Positions 17,351-26,815 of a DNA stretch of 64,000 nt are shown here, piece by piece. Under the pieces are notes generated by a model. It was given only the letters and a program-made list of their open reading frames with translations, searched no databases and was not told where the DNA came from. The stretch lies in assembly GCF_004340205.1 (NCBI RefSeq), contig NZ_SLWB01000016.1:1-64000 (forward strand), given 5' to 3'. Position numbers and translations under genes: made by a program. Source of the DNA: Acetobacteroides hydrogenigenes (GTDB lineage Bacteria > Bacteroidota > Bacteroidia > Bacteroidales > ZOR0009). Each line of letters begins with the position of its first letter. Positions within the stretch are counted from its first letter, which is position 1.

Positions 17351-17586
17351 TGCCTACAAAACATATCAATTTTTCACAATCTCTGCTGGGTTTTGGTAGC
17401 TACTTACTTGGCAAACTCAATAGACCTAAGACTATTGATGAACTGTGGAGAGACTATCAAGACGATTTGAAAAATGAGTTATATGCCTCTGAGCATAGTT
17501 TTGACAATTTAGTACTATCATTAATATTCCTCTATGGCATAAATACCATAGTCGAAAAAAATGGATTGATTTACAAATGCGACTAA
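17344..17586 (+). CDS. ABC-3C middle component (MC6-like)
   Basis: 80 residues. MPTKHINFSQSLLGFGSYLL, then TIDELWRDYQDDL and SFDNLVLSLIFLYGINTI, match the small winged-helix middle components of ABC-3C systems, probably the MC6 type. It is thought to bridge the ATPase and the effector. It overlaps the gene before by 7 bp and the gene after by 10 bp, so the three are surely one translation unit. Confidence 0.65.
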   Translation: MLMPTKHINFSQSLLGFGSYLLGKLNRPKTIDELWRDYQDDLKNELYASEHSFDNLVLSLIFLYGINTIVEKNGLIYKCD

Positions 17587-19310
17587 TATCATTAACAGCG
17601 AATAAGGATACTTTTAAACCTGTTTACTTCACAAAGGAAACGGGCATTAATCTTATTGTTGCAACCCAAAAGAATCCTCACAAATCAGACAAAGGGGATA
17701 CTACTAACGGAGTAGGAAAATCCTTACTAATAGCAATTATACACTTTTGCTTAGGTTCAAGTAAAAAAGATGGATTTAAAAATCAACTACCAGGTTGGGA
17801 GTTTATCTTGAAATTCAAGATTGATAATAAGGAATACACATCAAGAAGATCAACCGATAATCAAGGCGAAATAGTACTTAATGGAGAAAAACTCATCCTG
17901 AAATTTTTCAACAAACGATTGGGGGATCTTCTTTTTGATATACCCGAAGATGTAAGCGAATTAAGTTTCAGATCTATCTTACCTTTTTTTATTCGACCCA
18001 ACAAAGCATCTTATGTTGACGCTAAAGATCCCAATGCGGTTAAAAAGCCGTTTCAGATTCAGATGATTAACGCCCTGCTTTTGGGCCTTGATTTATCTTT
18101 AGCAGAAGAGAAAAAAAACATTACACAAGAAAAGGATAGAATACGTGATTTAGTTAAGAATTTAAGGGAAGATGCTTTCTTAAAAGATTTTTTTGCAGGA
18201 AAAAAGGATATCTCTTTAACTAAGCAGGAATTACATGAATCCATTGTAAACCTTGAGGAAAACCTTAAGAGTTTTAAGATAGCCGACAACTATTATGAAA
18301 TTAAAGAACATGCTGATCGAATAAAGCATAGCATTGAGGGTCTCCAAAATGAAATTGCTCTGGTAGAAATTCAAATAAAAAATATAGATGAGAGTTTAAA
18401 AATATCTCCAGATATTAAAAGAGAGAATATTGAACGAATTTACAAAGAAGCATCAGTTATTCTTAAAGAGAATACACTAAAGCAACTTTATGAATTAGAG
18501 GAATTCTATGCCCACATCTCACGTAATAGAGGTAAACGACTATTAGAACAAAAAAATAGTTTGATTAGACATCTTGATATCTTAATAACTAAAAAAGCAG
18601 ATGGATGTAAAAACCTTGATGAGAAGATGAACTATCTGAATGCTCATCATGCATTGGATGTTTACACAAAACTTTCTAATAAACTTTCTGATCTTAAGAG
18701 CAAACACGATAACGTCTTACAATACGAAGAACTTTTTGAGAAGTATAAACAAGAAACTCGAAATATTAAAGAGAAGAATTTAAAAGCATCAGAACGTACA
18801 GATGAATACTTGAGAGATGCAAAGGAAATTGTTTTACAAACTAATGACTTTTTTAGATCCTTAGTAAAACGCTTCTATCCAAGATCAAATGCAGGTATAA
18901 CAGTCTATAATAATGAAGGAGAGAATCAAATTAGATATACAATAGAGCCAAAGATTGAAGCGGACAAGTCTGATGGAATAGGTAATGTTAAGCTTTTTGC
19001 GTATGATTTCACCATACTTCTAAAAGGATTTGGGCATAAAATTGACTTTCTATTTCATGATAGTCGCCTTTTAGATGGTATTGACCCACGTCAGAAGCAT
19101 GAACTCTTTTTGATATTGAATGAATTTGTTCAAAAATTTCAGAAACAATACATTCTCACTGTTAACTATAATCAATTGGAAGAAATCAAAGGCCTATTTA
19201 ATCCAGAAGAATACAAATCAATCATTCAAGAAAATACAATACTAGAGTTGAAAGATAGTTCTCCAAGTGAAAAATTATTAGGGATTCAGATTGACCTTGA
19301 TTATGACTAA
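17577..19310 (+). CDS. ABC-3C ATPase, DUF2326-like SMC/RecN-type
   Basis: 577 residues. The Walker A is NGVGKSLL (about residues 43-50), followed by IIHFCLG. A long Lys/Glu-rich coiled coil (about 175-415) separates it from the C-terminal ATPase lobe with FLFHDSRLLDGIDPRQ, where the Walker B region shows HDS rather than a classic acidic pair, as in DUF2326 proteins. Such ATPases are proposed to sense invading nucleoprotein and trigger the effector. It is the last gene of the operon; no terminator was seen. Anti-phage function is inferred from family and gene order. Confidence 0.7.
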   Translation: MRLISLTANKDTFKPVYFTKETGINLIVATQKNPHKSDKGDTTNGVGKSLLIAIIHFCLGSSKKDGFKNQLPGWEFILKFKIDNKEYTSRRSTDNQGEIVLNGEKLILKFFNKRLGDLLFDIPEDVSELSFRSILPFFIRPNKASYVDAKDPNAVKKPFQIQMINALLLGLDLSLAEEKKNITQEKDRIRDLVKNLREDAFLKDFFAGKKDISLTKQELHESIVNLEENLKSFKIADNYYEIKEHADRIKHSIEGLQNEIALVEIQIKNIDESLKISPDIKRENIERIYKEASVILKENTLKQLYELEEFYAHISRNRGKRLLEQKNSLIRHLDILITKKADGCKNLDEKMNYLNAHHALDVYTKLSNKLSDLKSKHDNVLQYEELFEKYKQETRNIKEKNLKASERTDEYLRDAKEIVLQTNDFFRSLVKRFYPRSNAGITVYNNEGENQIRYTIEPKIEADKSDGIGNVKLFAYDFTILLKGFGHKIDFLFHDSRLLDGIDPRQKHELFLILNEFVQKFQKQYILTVNYNQLEEIKGLFNPEEYKSIIQENTILELKDSSPSEKLLGIQIDLDYD

Positions 19311-19497
19311 AGAAATATTTTAAAAAGAAATTCAACTGCTCAGTGTAGAATAAGCGCACTAGGTTCGGTGTCATTTGCTGTGCTGAACTCCACGTTGTTC
19401 CGTTTGCAATTCCGTCGAACATAAGTAGCGGCCTTAGACCGCAATTAAAAGCCCCGCTAAGCGGAGCGTCCTCGCTCCGCTTTAGAAACCAAGACCT
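19311..19497. other. gap after the ABC-3C operon
   Basis: No gene. Contains the hairpin GCGGAGCGTCCTCGCTCCGC (about 19459-19478), which may be part of the adjoining repeat element rather than a terminator. Confidence 0.4.
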
Positions 19498-19586
19498 CTG
19501 TTAGGCGAAGGCTCCAGCCTTCGTCAATCCTACCATTGCAGGCTATAGCCTGCAGAATAGCTTCGTCCGAGGCGATAGCCTCAGAC
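19498..19586 (+). repeat. dispersed repeat, copy 2 (uninterrupted)
   Basis: Same orientation as the copy at 14499-14874. The 71-bp block 19516-19586 differs from 14804-14874 at only a few positions. It shows the empty site of the MITE-like insert (GAAGGCTCCAGCCTTCG). Together the two copies are direct repeats around the DUF6261 A and ABC-3C segment. Confidence 0.75.
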
Positions 19587-19685
19587 CAGCATAGTAAATC
19601 AATTGCGGTTCTGATGCCGTAGGTATTGCAGGCTTTTAGGCAAAGCATTCAAGGGAAAGCTCTTGACCATAGATACGGAAGGTTG

Positions 19686-19722
19686 AAAAAAAAGAGGATG
19701 CCCCCACAGCGGGCATCCTCTT
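19686..19722 (-). terminator. terminator of the lipoprotein gene
   Basis: Minus-strand AAGAGGATGCCC-loop-GGGCATCCTCTT hairpin followed by eight T (A-run at 19686-19693), 24 bp after the stop codon. Confidence 0.9.
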
Positions 19723-19745
19723 CCTTTATGCATTTTATTGAACGC

Positions 19746-20441
19746 CTAATAGCGTTGGTTGGCATTTCGTACAATATCTTCGAGCTTAAGCGTTTTGCGC
19801 GCAAATACGAAGCGGCACTTTTGGAAGCTGGCGGTAGACCATCCCGTCCAAGGCACCATTTCGCCAACCGAGTTCTTGTAGTTGTATACGGCGTCCGTTT
19901 GCTGATCGAACTCCCAGATCATGGTGTCCTTTCCGTCGAAGAAAACGGCAACATTCATAAACTTGTGGTAGATCACCTGCTGAAGGAAGCTGGTGTTTAC
20001 CCCAAAAATCTTTAGGATGTCGGTAAGCGCTCCGCCGCCTGCAATGGCGGTTGCCTGCAGCTTGGCCTCCACGGTAAAGTTGTCTACCTGCCCATCGGCC
20101 ACAAAAAACTCGCCCGTATTAAATCGCATGTTAACGTAGTCGAACAGCTGGTCCATCTTACCGGCCGCCTCGGACCATTTCGAACCCCCGTATACCAGGT
20201 AGGTAAACATGGGAGCCATAGTTCCCACCATACCGTTATCGTCGGTAAGCTGAATAGCGGTAACCGGGAAGCTTAGCTTCTGGGTGATATCGGTACCTTG
20301 GCTATCGGTAGCCTTTGTGAGCACCCATGTACCCTGCATCTGCTGCTTGGTTGGCTTGGTTGCAACCAGCTCGTTCAAATCGCAGCTGGTAAAGGAAGCC
20401 ACAGACAGCGCCACAATAAAAAGTCGTTTTAGTAAATTCAT
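19746..20441 (-). CDS. lipoprotein of unknown function
   Basis: 231 residues. Signal peptide with lipobox FTSC (Cys about 20), so a lipid-anchored envelope protein. QGTWVLTKATDSQGTDIT after the anchor looks like the opening strand of a lipocalin-like barrel, but I cannot place the family. It precedes the dcw cluster's last gene in a convergent-free minus-strand array and has its own terminator and -7 box, so it is a separate unit. Confidence 0.7.
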   Translation of the reverse strand: MNLLKRLFIVALSVASFTSCDLNELVATKPTKQQMQGTWVLTKATDSQGTDITQKLSFPVTAIQLTDDNGMVGTMAPMFTYLVYGGSKWSEAAGKMDQLFDYVNMRFNTGEFFVADGQVDNFTVEAKLQATAIAGGGALTDILKIFGVNTSFLQQVIYHKFMNVAVFFDGKDTMIWEFDQQTDAVYNYKNSVGEMVPWTGWSTASFQKCRFVFARKTLKLEDIVRNANQRY

Positions 20442-20574
20442 TGCTTAGCATTTTGTTTTGATCCTACCCCGTAGGGGAGCGGCTTGGTTTATTCAAGAAT
20501 TGGGGAATAACACCTCTGGGGTCGATACCGTTGTCCAGAGCAATCGTTGCATTATTCCACCATCTTAAGGGCAG

Positions 20575-20582
20575 CAAAGGTA
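20575..20582 (-). promoter_or_regulatory. -7 box of the lipoprotein gene
   Basis: TACCTTTG on the minus strand, an exact TAnnTTTG match, about 134 bp before the start. The leader would be long and includes a small CCCCTACGGGG hairpin. Confidence 0.4.
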
Positions 20583-20664
20583 GCGATTCGAACTAGAAAT
20601 CAAATGAAACGATCGATTTTAAAAGCCCCAATCCAGCTCTAAATTAACGGCCATCCCCCAAAAG

Positions 20665-20705
20665 AAAGCCGCCACCTTCCGAAAACAAGAGAAGGTGGCG
20701 GCTTT
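20665..20705 (-). terminator. terminator of the dcw cluster after ftsZ
   Basis: GCCGCCACCTTC and GAAGGTGGCGGC form a perfect 12-bp stem, extended by AAA/TTT. On the minus strand it is followed by TTTCTTTT. It marks the end of the 13-gene cluster. Confidence 0.88.
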
Positions 20706-20727
20706 ACCTATGGTTCGAAAACAAAAT

Positions 20728-22125
20728 CTAGTCGACGTTGTCGTGTAGGTACGAGTTGTCTGGGCGGATAATCAGGCTACTCTCGTCCGAAATGGTGTAG
20801 CGGGAGATGAAATCGTTCTCGCGCATGGTCATTTCGTTGTTCTGGCGACGGCGCTCGTAGGCCGGACGCTTCTCCAGCTCCTCAATACGACGATCGGTAA
20901 GCTCGTACTTGTTGGGCGCCTGCATTGGACGTGCACCTTGTCCGCTCAATGGACGCTGAACGGTACGAACCGTAAAGCCACCATCGGATTCAACCAGCTC
21001 GTCCTGCTCAATGTAGCCCTCCGTTTCGGACTCGAAATCGTCATCCATATTTAGCACCACGTATTCGGGCTTTTCCTCGTTAGGTTTCTCATCAGGAAGC
21101 GGAACCTTCGTTACCTGAGGAGGAGTCATATTCATCAGCTCAGGAATAACCGACGAGGTAAATCCGGTGGCAATAATGGTAATGCTGATCTCGTCGGTAA
21201 GGTTCGGATCGATACCGTTACCCCAGATAACATCGGCACCATTACCCGCCGCATTCTGGATGTAATCACCAATAAGGCCTAGCTCGTCCATGGTGATTTC
21301 GCTCTGGCCCGACTGGATATTGTAAAGGATATTCTTTGCTCCTTGGATGTTGCAGTTGTTAAGTAGCGGCGAGTTCAGGGCCATCTCAACGGCAATACGC
21401 GCCCTATCGGGACCGCTTGCCTTACCCGAACCCATCAGCGCTACGCCGCTACCGCGCATCACAGTTTCAACATCGGCAAAGTCGACGTTTATATACCCGT
21501 GAACGGTGATGATTTCGGCGATACCCTTGGCGGCAATGGCCAGCACATCGTCGGCCTTAGCAAACGACTCGGAGAGCTGAAGGTTTCCGTAGATCTCGCG
21601 GATGCGCTCGTTGTTGATCACCAGCAGCGAGTCTACGTAGTTCTGCATCTCCTTAATGCCTTCAAGCGCATTGTTAAAGCGCTTAGGCCCCTCGAAACGG
21701 AAGGGAAGCGTTACAATGCCCACGGTAAGAACGCCTAGGTCTTGAGCCGCTTTAGCGATTACAGGAGCAGCACCGGTACCGGTACCACCACCCATCCCTG
21801 CGGTGATAAAGACCATCTTGGTATTCGTACTAAGCACGTCCACGATGGTTTCGAGCGCCTCATTGGCCGACTCCATACCAACCTCGGGTTTGTTGCCCGC
21901 ACCACGTCCTTGGGTAAGCGAGTTTCCTAGCTGTATCTTTATAGGGATAGGGCTTTTGGCAAGCGCCTGCGAATCGGTATTTCCTATTACGAACTCAACA
22001 TCCTTGATGCCGAGCTTGTGCATGTGGTTTACGGCATTACCGCCACCACCACCAACCCCGAAGACCTTAATAATTGGCGCTTCTCCTGTTGGCAAATCGA
22101 AGTTCATTAAATCGTCGTTTAGCAT
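20728..22125 (-). CDS. ftsZ: cell division protein FtsZ
   Basis: 465 residues. Tubulin-like GTPase that polymerises into the Z-ring. FGVGGGGGNAVNHM near residue 22, the GGGTGTG tubulin signature (about 112-118) and NVDFADVETVM are all present. A variable linker follows the GTPase core (after about 330). The tail ends in IIRPDNSYLHDNVD, without the proteobacterial IPAFLR-type peptide, so FtsA binding likely uses a different tail motif. Last gene of the cluster, 12 bp after ftsA. Confidence 0.97.
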   Translation of the reverse strand: MLNDDLMNFDLPTGEAPIIKVFGVGGGGGNAVNHMHKLGIKDVEFVIGNTDSQALAKSPIPIKIQLGNSLTQGRGAGNKPEVGMESANEALETIVDVLSTNTKMVFITAGMGGGTGTGAAPVIAKAAQDLGVLTVGIVTLPFRFEGPKRFNNALEGIKEMQNYVDSLLVINNERIREIYGNLQLSESFAKADDVLAIAAKGIAEIITVHGYINVDFADVETVMRGSGVALMGSGKASGPDRARIAVEMALNSPLLNNCNIQGAKNILYNIQSGQSEITMDELGLIGDYIQNAAGNGADVIWGNGIDPNLTDEISITIIATGFTSSVIPELMNMTPPQVTKVPLPDEKPNEEKPEYVVLNMDDDFESETEGYIEQDELVESDGGFTVRTVQRPLSGQGARPMQAPNKYELTDRRIEELEKRPAYERRRQNNEMTMRENDFISRYTISDESSLIIRPDNSYLHDNVD

Positions 22126-22137
22126 CGCGTTCCTTTT

Positions 22138-23511
22138 TTACGATTTTTGGTCAAACGATATATCATCATCGCTAAAGAGGTCGCCGATATTCTGCTTGAT
22201 CTTCTGAATGAAGGAGCTTTCCTTAATCGACTTCGTCTTCATGGGCTTTACCGGCTTTGGAGCAATCTCGTCGAGCGTTGGCTCAAGATGTTCCTCGGGA
22301 GCAGGTGCTTCGACAACCTTTGCCTTTGCCTTTTCCTCTTCCTCCTCCCGCTTAATCATATCCTCGAATCCCAGCAGCATCAAACCGATACCGGTTGCGT
22401 GCATCGGGCTGTTCATTTCGTTATCGGTATTGGCTACCGTGTTGATATTTGGCCTACCGATGCGCACGTCGTAGCCGGTGTGAAGCGTAAAGAGCTGGCT
22501 TAAATCCTTAAGCTGCGATCCGCCACCGGTAATTACGATACCTGCATTTAGCATATCGCCGTAACCCGAGTTGGCTATCTGGTAGGCAAGGTGATCGATG
22601 ATCTCCTCCATACGGCACTGGATGATGTGAGCAAGGCTGCTAAACCTGATTTCCTTCGGCTCTCGACCCGAAATGCCGGGGATGGTTACGATCTTATCGG
22701 ATGGTGCCGCATCGCCAATTGCCGATCCGAACTGTACCTTTAGCTGCTCAGCCTGGCGCTGCAGAATACTGCATCCCTTCTTGATATCCTCCGTAACAAC
22801 GTTACCACCAAATGGAATAACGGCAGTGTGACGAACGATGCCCTCATGGAAGATCGCCAAGTCGGTGGTACCGCCACCAATATCTACGAGAGCAACCCCA
22901 GCCTCCATCTCATCCTCGGTAAGCACCGCACGAGCCGATGCCAGCGGCTCTAGCATTAGATCCCTAACCGAAAGACCGGCACGCTCTATACATTTTTCAA
23001 TATTCTTCATTGCGGCAACCTGCCCTACCACAATGTGGAAGTTACCCTCAAGGCGGCGTCCCGAAATCCCAACAGGATTCTTAATGCCCACCTCGTTATC
23101 CACCATAAAACTCTGAGGAAGCACGTGCAAGATCTTATCGCCCGGTTCGAGCGGAATCTTGTACATATCGTCGATCAAGCGCTTAACATCTTCCTTCGAC
23201 ACCTCCGAATCGTACGCTTCAAGGTTAATAAGCCCACGATTCTTTATTCCTTTAATGTGCTGTCCCGCAATTCCAACGTACACCTCGTTAAACTCAAGGC
23301 CCGTCTTGTTCTTTACGTCTGCAACAACTGTTTCTATAGCCTTAACCGTCTCATCAATGTTCTGAACCATTCCCCGTTTAACTCCGGTTGATTCGGTTTT
23401 GCTATGCGCAACAATTTTTAGCCGTCCATTGCTTTCGAGCTTTCCAACAAGGGCTACAATCTTGGTTGTTCCCAAATCGATGGCTACTACGTAATCGTTC
23501 TTGCTGGTCAT
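22138..23511 (-). CDS. ftsA: cell division protein FtsA
   Basis: 457 residues. Actin-like ATPase tethering FtsZ to the membrane: VAIDLGTTKIVALVG (phosphate 1), VDIGGGTTDLAIF (phosphate 2) and VITGGGSQL (adenosine). The acidic region after about residue 385 (EEEEKAKAKVVEAPAPEEH) is a linker to a C-terminal amphipathic segment (SFIQKIKQNIGDLFSDD), the likely membrane anchor. It overlaps ftsQ by 4 bp. Confidence 0.96.
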   Translation of the reverse strand: MTSKNDYVVAIDLGTTKIVALVGKLESNGRLKIVAHSKTESTGVKRGMVQNIDETVKAIETVVADVKNKTGLEFNEVYVGIAGQHIKGIKNRGLINLEAYDSEVSKEDVKRLIDDMYKIPLEPGDKILHVLPQSFMVDNEVGIKNPVGISGRRLEGNFHIVVGQVAAMKNIEKCIERAGLSVRDLMLEPLASARAVLTEDEMEAGVALVDIGGGTTDLAIFHEGIVRHTAVIPFGGNVVTEDIKKGCSILQRQAEQLKVQFGSAIGDAAPSDKIVTIPGISGREPKEIRFSSLAHIIQCRMEEIIDHLAYQIANSGYGDMLNAGIVITGGGSQLKDLSQLFTLHTGYDVRIGRPNINTVANTDNEMNSPMHATGIGLMLLGFEDMIKREEEEEKAKAKVVEAPAPEEHLEPTLDEIAPKPVKPMKTKSIKESSFIQKIKQNIGDLFSDDDISFDQKS

Positions 23512-24326
23512 AATACTTTATTTTTGCAGATTACCTGATTCTTGTACTTTAAATTAATGATGCTATACCTATTCCACCCTTCACGAGGAAGAGCATTTTT
23601 GTAAAACACGAACAGTTTTTTGAGCTTCGTCTGAAAATCCTCAAAGGAGCCCAACAGTACAGTATGGTTGCCCACACGTGTAATCAGTTCGATATCCTTA
23701 GGGCTATTTATGTAGACATGCTCTATTTGAGCATTCCAGAACTCATCGTTTCGTATGTAGGTTACAAAGTCGAACAGCTCAGGCAGCAGCCCCTTTCTAT
23801 CGCAGCTATCCTTCGATGTATCGACAACCCGAACTCGTCCACCCTTCCCGTTCTTTAAGCTGATATTTCCGCTTACCACCACCACATCGGCAGCCGAACG
23901 TTCCGACAGCGGGATGATGTACCCATCCTTGTCTATGTAGCAGCTGCTACCATCGGCATTGAATATGCGCATGATAACCTCGCGCTGCTCCACCTCTATT
24001 CTTAGCACACCACTTACCGAAGTGTACACCTCTGCCCTCTTGATAAAAGGCATCTCCAGAATCTTGTTCTCGATGCGGTGAGTATTAATCTTAGAGATTC
24101 GGGTTCCAACGAGCTTCTTAACTACCTTATTCGCGGTAACTATGATATCTTCCGTATTGATGAATCGGTTTTGCGCGCTATCGGCAATCACCACTTCTAC
24201 CCTACGGCAAACAGTACCCTTCTCCCTATCCTTTACAAAGAAAATGGAAAAGCCTAGGTAGGAAAGTATTCCCACCCATAGAACAATCGTTCCTACAATA
24301 GCCCATTTTCTTTTCTTGATCTTCAT
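23508..24326 (-). CDS. ftsQ: cell division protein FtsQ
   Basis: 272 residues. Short cytoplasmic N-terminus, one membrane helix (about 8-30) and a periplasmic POTRA-like region (RFINTEDIIVTANKVVKKLVG...), then the FtsQ beta domain (RAEVYTSVSGVLRIEVEQREVIMRIFNADG). It recruits FtsL/FtsI and others to the septum. Its place between murC and ftsA supports the call despite weak family conservation. Confidence 0.9.
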   Translation of the reverse strand: MKIKKRKWAIVGTIVLWVGILSYLGFSIFFVKDREKGTVCRRVEVVIADSAQNRFINTEDIIVTANKVVKKLVGTRISKINTHRIENKILEMPFIKRAEVYTSVSGVLRIEVEQREVIMRIFNADGSSCYIDKDGYIIPLSERSAADVVVVSGNISLKNGKGGRVRVVDTSKDSCDRKGLLPELFDFVTYIRNDEFWNAQIEHVYINSPKDIELITRVGNHTVLLGSFEDFQTKLKKLFVFYKNALPREGWNRYSIINLKYKNQVICKNKVL

Positions 24327-24327
24327 T

Positions 24328-25716
24328 TTACTTTATGCTGTATCGGTTTTTAAGCATATCGGCAATTGGCTCTACCAGTTTATCGATGTCACCTGCGCCA
24401 ACGGTCATCAGCACGTCGATCTCGCGCTTGCTGAGCACATCCAGCAACTCGCTCTTCGTGATAAGGACTTTATTTGATGCTGTTATCTTTTCAAAGATTA
24501 TCTGTGATGTAACACCTTCGATTGGCAGCTCGCGAGCTGGGTAAATGTCAAGCAGGATAACCTCGTCGAGGAGGCTAAGGCTCTGGGCAAACCCTTCGGC
24601 AAAGTCGCGAGTTCGAGTGTAAAGGTGTGGCTGAAATATGCCGCAAACTTTACGGTTTGGGAACATCGCCTTTACCGATGATATTGATGCGCGCAGCTCC
24701 TCGGGGTGATGCGCGTAGTCATCCAAAAACGTTAGCGTAGGCGTGTTGATGTAGAAGTCGAAGCGACGCTTTACCCCGCCAAACGATGCAAGGGCACGCT
24801 TAAGTGCCTCGGTATCGTCGGTTACAGTAAGCGCCAAGGCTACCGCCGCGATGGCGTTCTCTACGTTAATCCACCCGGGTACACCAAGGGTACAAGCCTC
24901 AATGCGCGTTTTGGGGGTAACGATATCGAAGGTGTAAGTACCGTTGCTGTTGCGAACGATGTTCTCCGCATGGTAATCCCCACCCTTATCAATCGAATAG
25001 CGGTAAACCGCAATCTCCTTATTCTCCAAAGGAACCTCTACACCCTGCTTTAGCACTAGGGCACCACCGGGCTTAATCTGATTGATGAAATCAGCAAATG
25101 AGCGGAGCACTGCCTCGTGCGAGCCGTAGATATCCAAATGGTCAGCATCGGTAGACGTGATAACGGCTGCATTAGGGAATAGTTGAAGGAACGAGCGATC
25201 GAATTCGTCGGCCTCGGCCACCAGCACATCGTTCTTCGATAGCAGCAAGTTGGTGCTATAGTTCTTGGCAATTCCACCAAGGAATGCGTTAACGCCACCC
25301 AAAGCCTCCACCAGCAAATGCGAAAGCAGCGTCGATGTGGTAGTTTTCCCATGCGTTCCGGCAACCCCCAGCGTCCGTTTCGATGCAGCAATAACGCCAA
25401 GAGCCACGCTACGCTTAATCACCTTAAAACCATTAGCAATAAGATAATTCAACTCGCTATGATCTGAAGGAATTGCTGGCGTATAAATTACCAGTGTATC
25501 CGCAGGATTGCTCCTAAAATCGGATGGAATTAGAGAGATGCTATCATCGTAGTGTACATCAACACCCTCGGAAGCAAGCGCACGGGTTAGCTCCGTTTCA
25601 GTACGGTCGTAGCCAGCCACCTTAAACCCTTGATGGTTAAAGTAGCGGGCAAGAGCGCTCATTCCAATGCCTCCAACACCTACCAGGTACACGTATTTGT
25701 ATGATGGTATCTCCAT
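24328..25716 (-). CDS. murC: UDP-N-acetylmuramate-L-alanine ligase MurC
   Basis: 462 residues. Adds L-Ala to UDP-MurNAc. N-terminal Rossmann GVGGIGMSALA (about 13-23), the ATP loop GVAGTHGKTTTSTLL (about 117-131), and YAHHPEELRA with FQPHLYTRT in the C-terminal domain are MurC hallmarks. It is 1 bp from murG upstream and 1 bp from ftsQ downstream. Confidence 0.97.
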   Translation of the reverse strand: MEIPSYKYVYLVGVGGIGMSALARYFNHQGFKVAGYDRTETELTRALASEGVDVHYDDSISLIPSDFRSNPADTLVIYTPAIPSDHSELNYLIANGFKVIKRSVALGVIAASKRTLGVAGTHGKTTTSTLLSHLLVEALGGVNAFLGGIAKNYSTNLLLSKNDVLVAEADEFDRSFLQLFPNAAVITSTDADHLDIYGSHEAVLRSFADFINQIKPGGALVLKQGVEVPLENKEIAVYRYSIDKGGDYHAENIVRNSNGTYTFDIVTPKTRIEACTLGVPGWINVENAIAAVALALTVTDDTEALKRALASFGGVKRRFDFYINTPTLTFLDDYAHHPEELRASISSVKAMFPNRKVCGIFQPHLYTRTRDFAEGFAQSLSLLDEVILLDIYPARELPIEGVTSQIIFEKITASNKVLITKSELLDVLSKREIDVLMTVGAGDIDKLVEPIADMLKNRYSIK

Positions 25717-25717
25717 A

Positions 25718-26815
25718 CTACTTAATTAGCTTCAAAACTTCGTTAGCAATACGTTCGGCCGAGTTGGCAATTCCCAACTTGGCAATATTTTTAGTAAGCA
25801 GCGCGCACTTTTCGGGGTTATTCACCAGTGCCACTACCTCGTTAATTAGCTTCTCGTTACAATCGGCATCGGTAACCAGCTGCGCGGCATCTACGTTCAC
25901 GAGCGCCATCGCATTCTTGGTTTGATGATCTTCCGACACGTTTGGCGATGGCACCAAGATGCAGGGTTTTGCCACGAGGCAAAGCTCCGAAATGGTTCCT
26001 GCTCCTGCACGCGATACTACTACATCGGCAGCTGCAAAGGCAAGATCCATCTTGTAGATGAAATCCATTTCTTTTACATTGGTAGCACCCGATTCTTCAA
26101 CAGCCTTCTTCGAATCGCTGATGTAGAATTTCCCGGTTTGCCATAGCACCTGAAAATCTTGTTCCTTAATCTCTCCCAAATGGGCAGCAATGGTACGATT
26201 GATTGTGCGGGCACCAAGGCTACCGCCAAGAACCAATACCGTTTTCTTATTGGGGTCTAAGCCAAAGAAGGTGTACGCATCTGCACGCTTCTCGTCCAAA
26301 TTCACCAAATCCTGACGAACTGGATTTCCTGTTTTTATAATAGACTGTGCCGGAAAAAACCTTTCCATACCATCGTAGGCAGTACAAATGCACTTTGCCC
26401 TTTTTGACAGAATCTTATTGGTTACACCAGCGTATGAGTTCTGCTCCTGAATAAGCGTAGGAATTCCTCGACGATTAGCCATAAAAAGCACTGGTCCACT
26501 GGCGTATCCACCAACACCAACTACAACATCCGGCTTAAATTCCTTAATCACACGACCAGCCTCACTTAAACTTTTCATCAGCTTAAATGGAACTGAAAAG
26601 TTCTTTAGCGTTAAGCTACGCTGAATTCCTGCAATTGGAAGCCCTACAATCTTGTAGCCTGCAGCAGGCACCTTCTCCATCTCCATCCTACCCTGAGCAC
26701 CCACAAAAAGGATCTCAACAGTTGGGTCGATAAGTTTTAGCGCGTTGGCTATTGATATAGCTGGATAGATATGTCCACCTGTACCACCACCCGAAATGAT
26801 AATTCGCTTACTCAT
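25718..26815 (-). CDS. murG: lipid II synthase glycosyltransferase MurG
   Basis: 365 residues. Transfers GlcNAc to lipid I on the inner face of the membrane. GGGTGGHIYPAI (residues 9-20) is the N-terminal G-loop; VLGGSLGARTIN and RAGAGTISEL form the UDP-GlcNAc site. The start overlaps the end of ftsW by 8 bp. Confidence 0.97.
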   Translation of the reverse strand: MSKRIIISGGGTGGHIYPAISIANALKLIDPTVEILFVGAQGRMEMEKVPAAGYKIVGLPIAGIQRSLTLKNFSVPFKLMKSLSEAGRVIKEFKPDVVVGVGGYASGPVLFMANRRGIPTLIQEQNSYAGVTNKILSKRAKCICTAYDGMERFFPAQSIIKTGNPVRQDLVNLDEKRADAYTFFGLDPNKKTVLVLGGSLGARTINRTIAAHLGEIKEQDFQVLWQTGKFYISDSKKAVEESGATNVKEMDFIYKMDLAFAAADVVVSRAGAGTISELCLVAKPCILVPSPNVSEDHQTKNAMALVNVDAAQLVTDADCNEKLINEVVALVNNPEKCALLTKNIAKLGIANSAERIANEVLKLIK

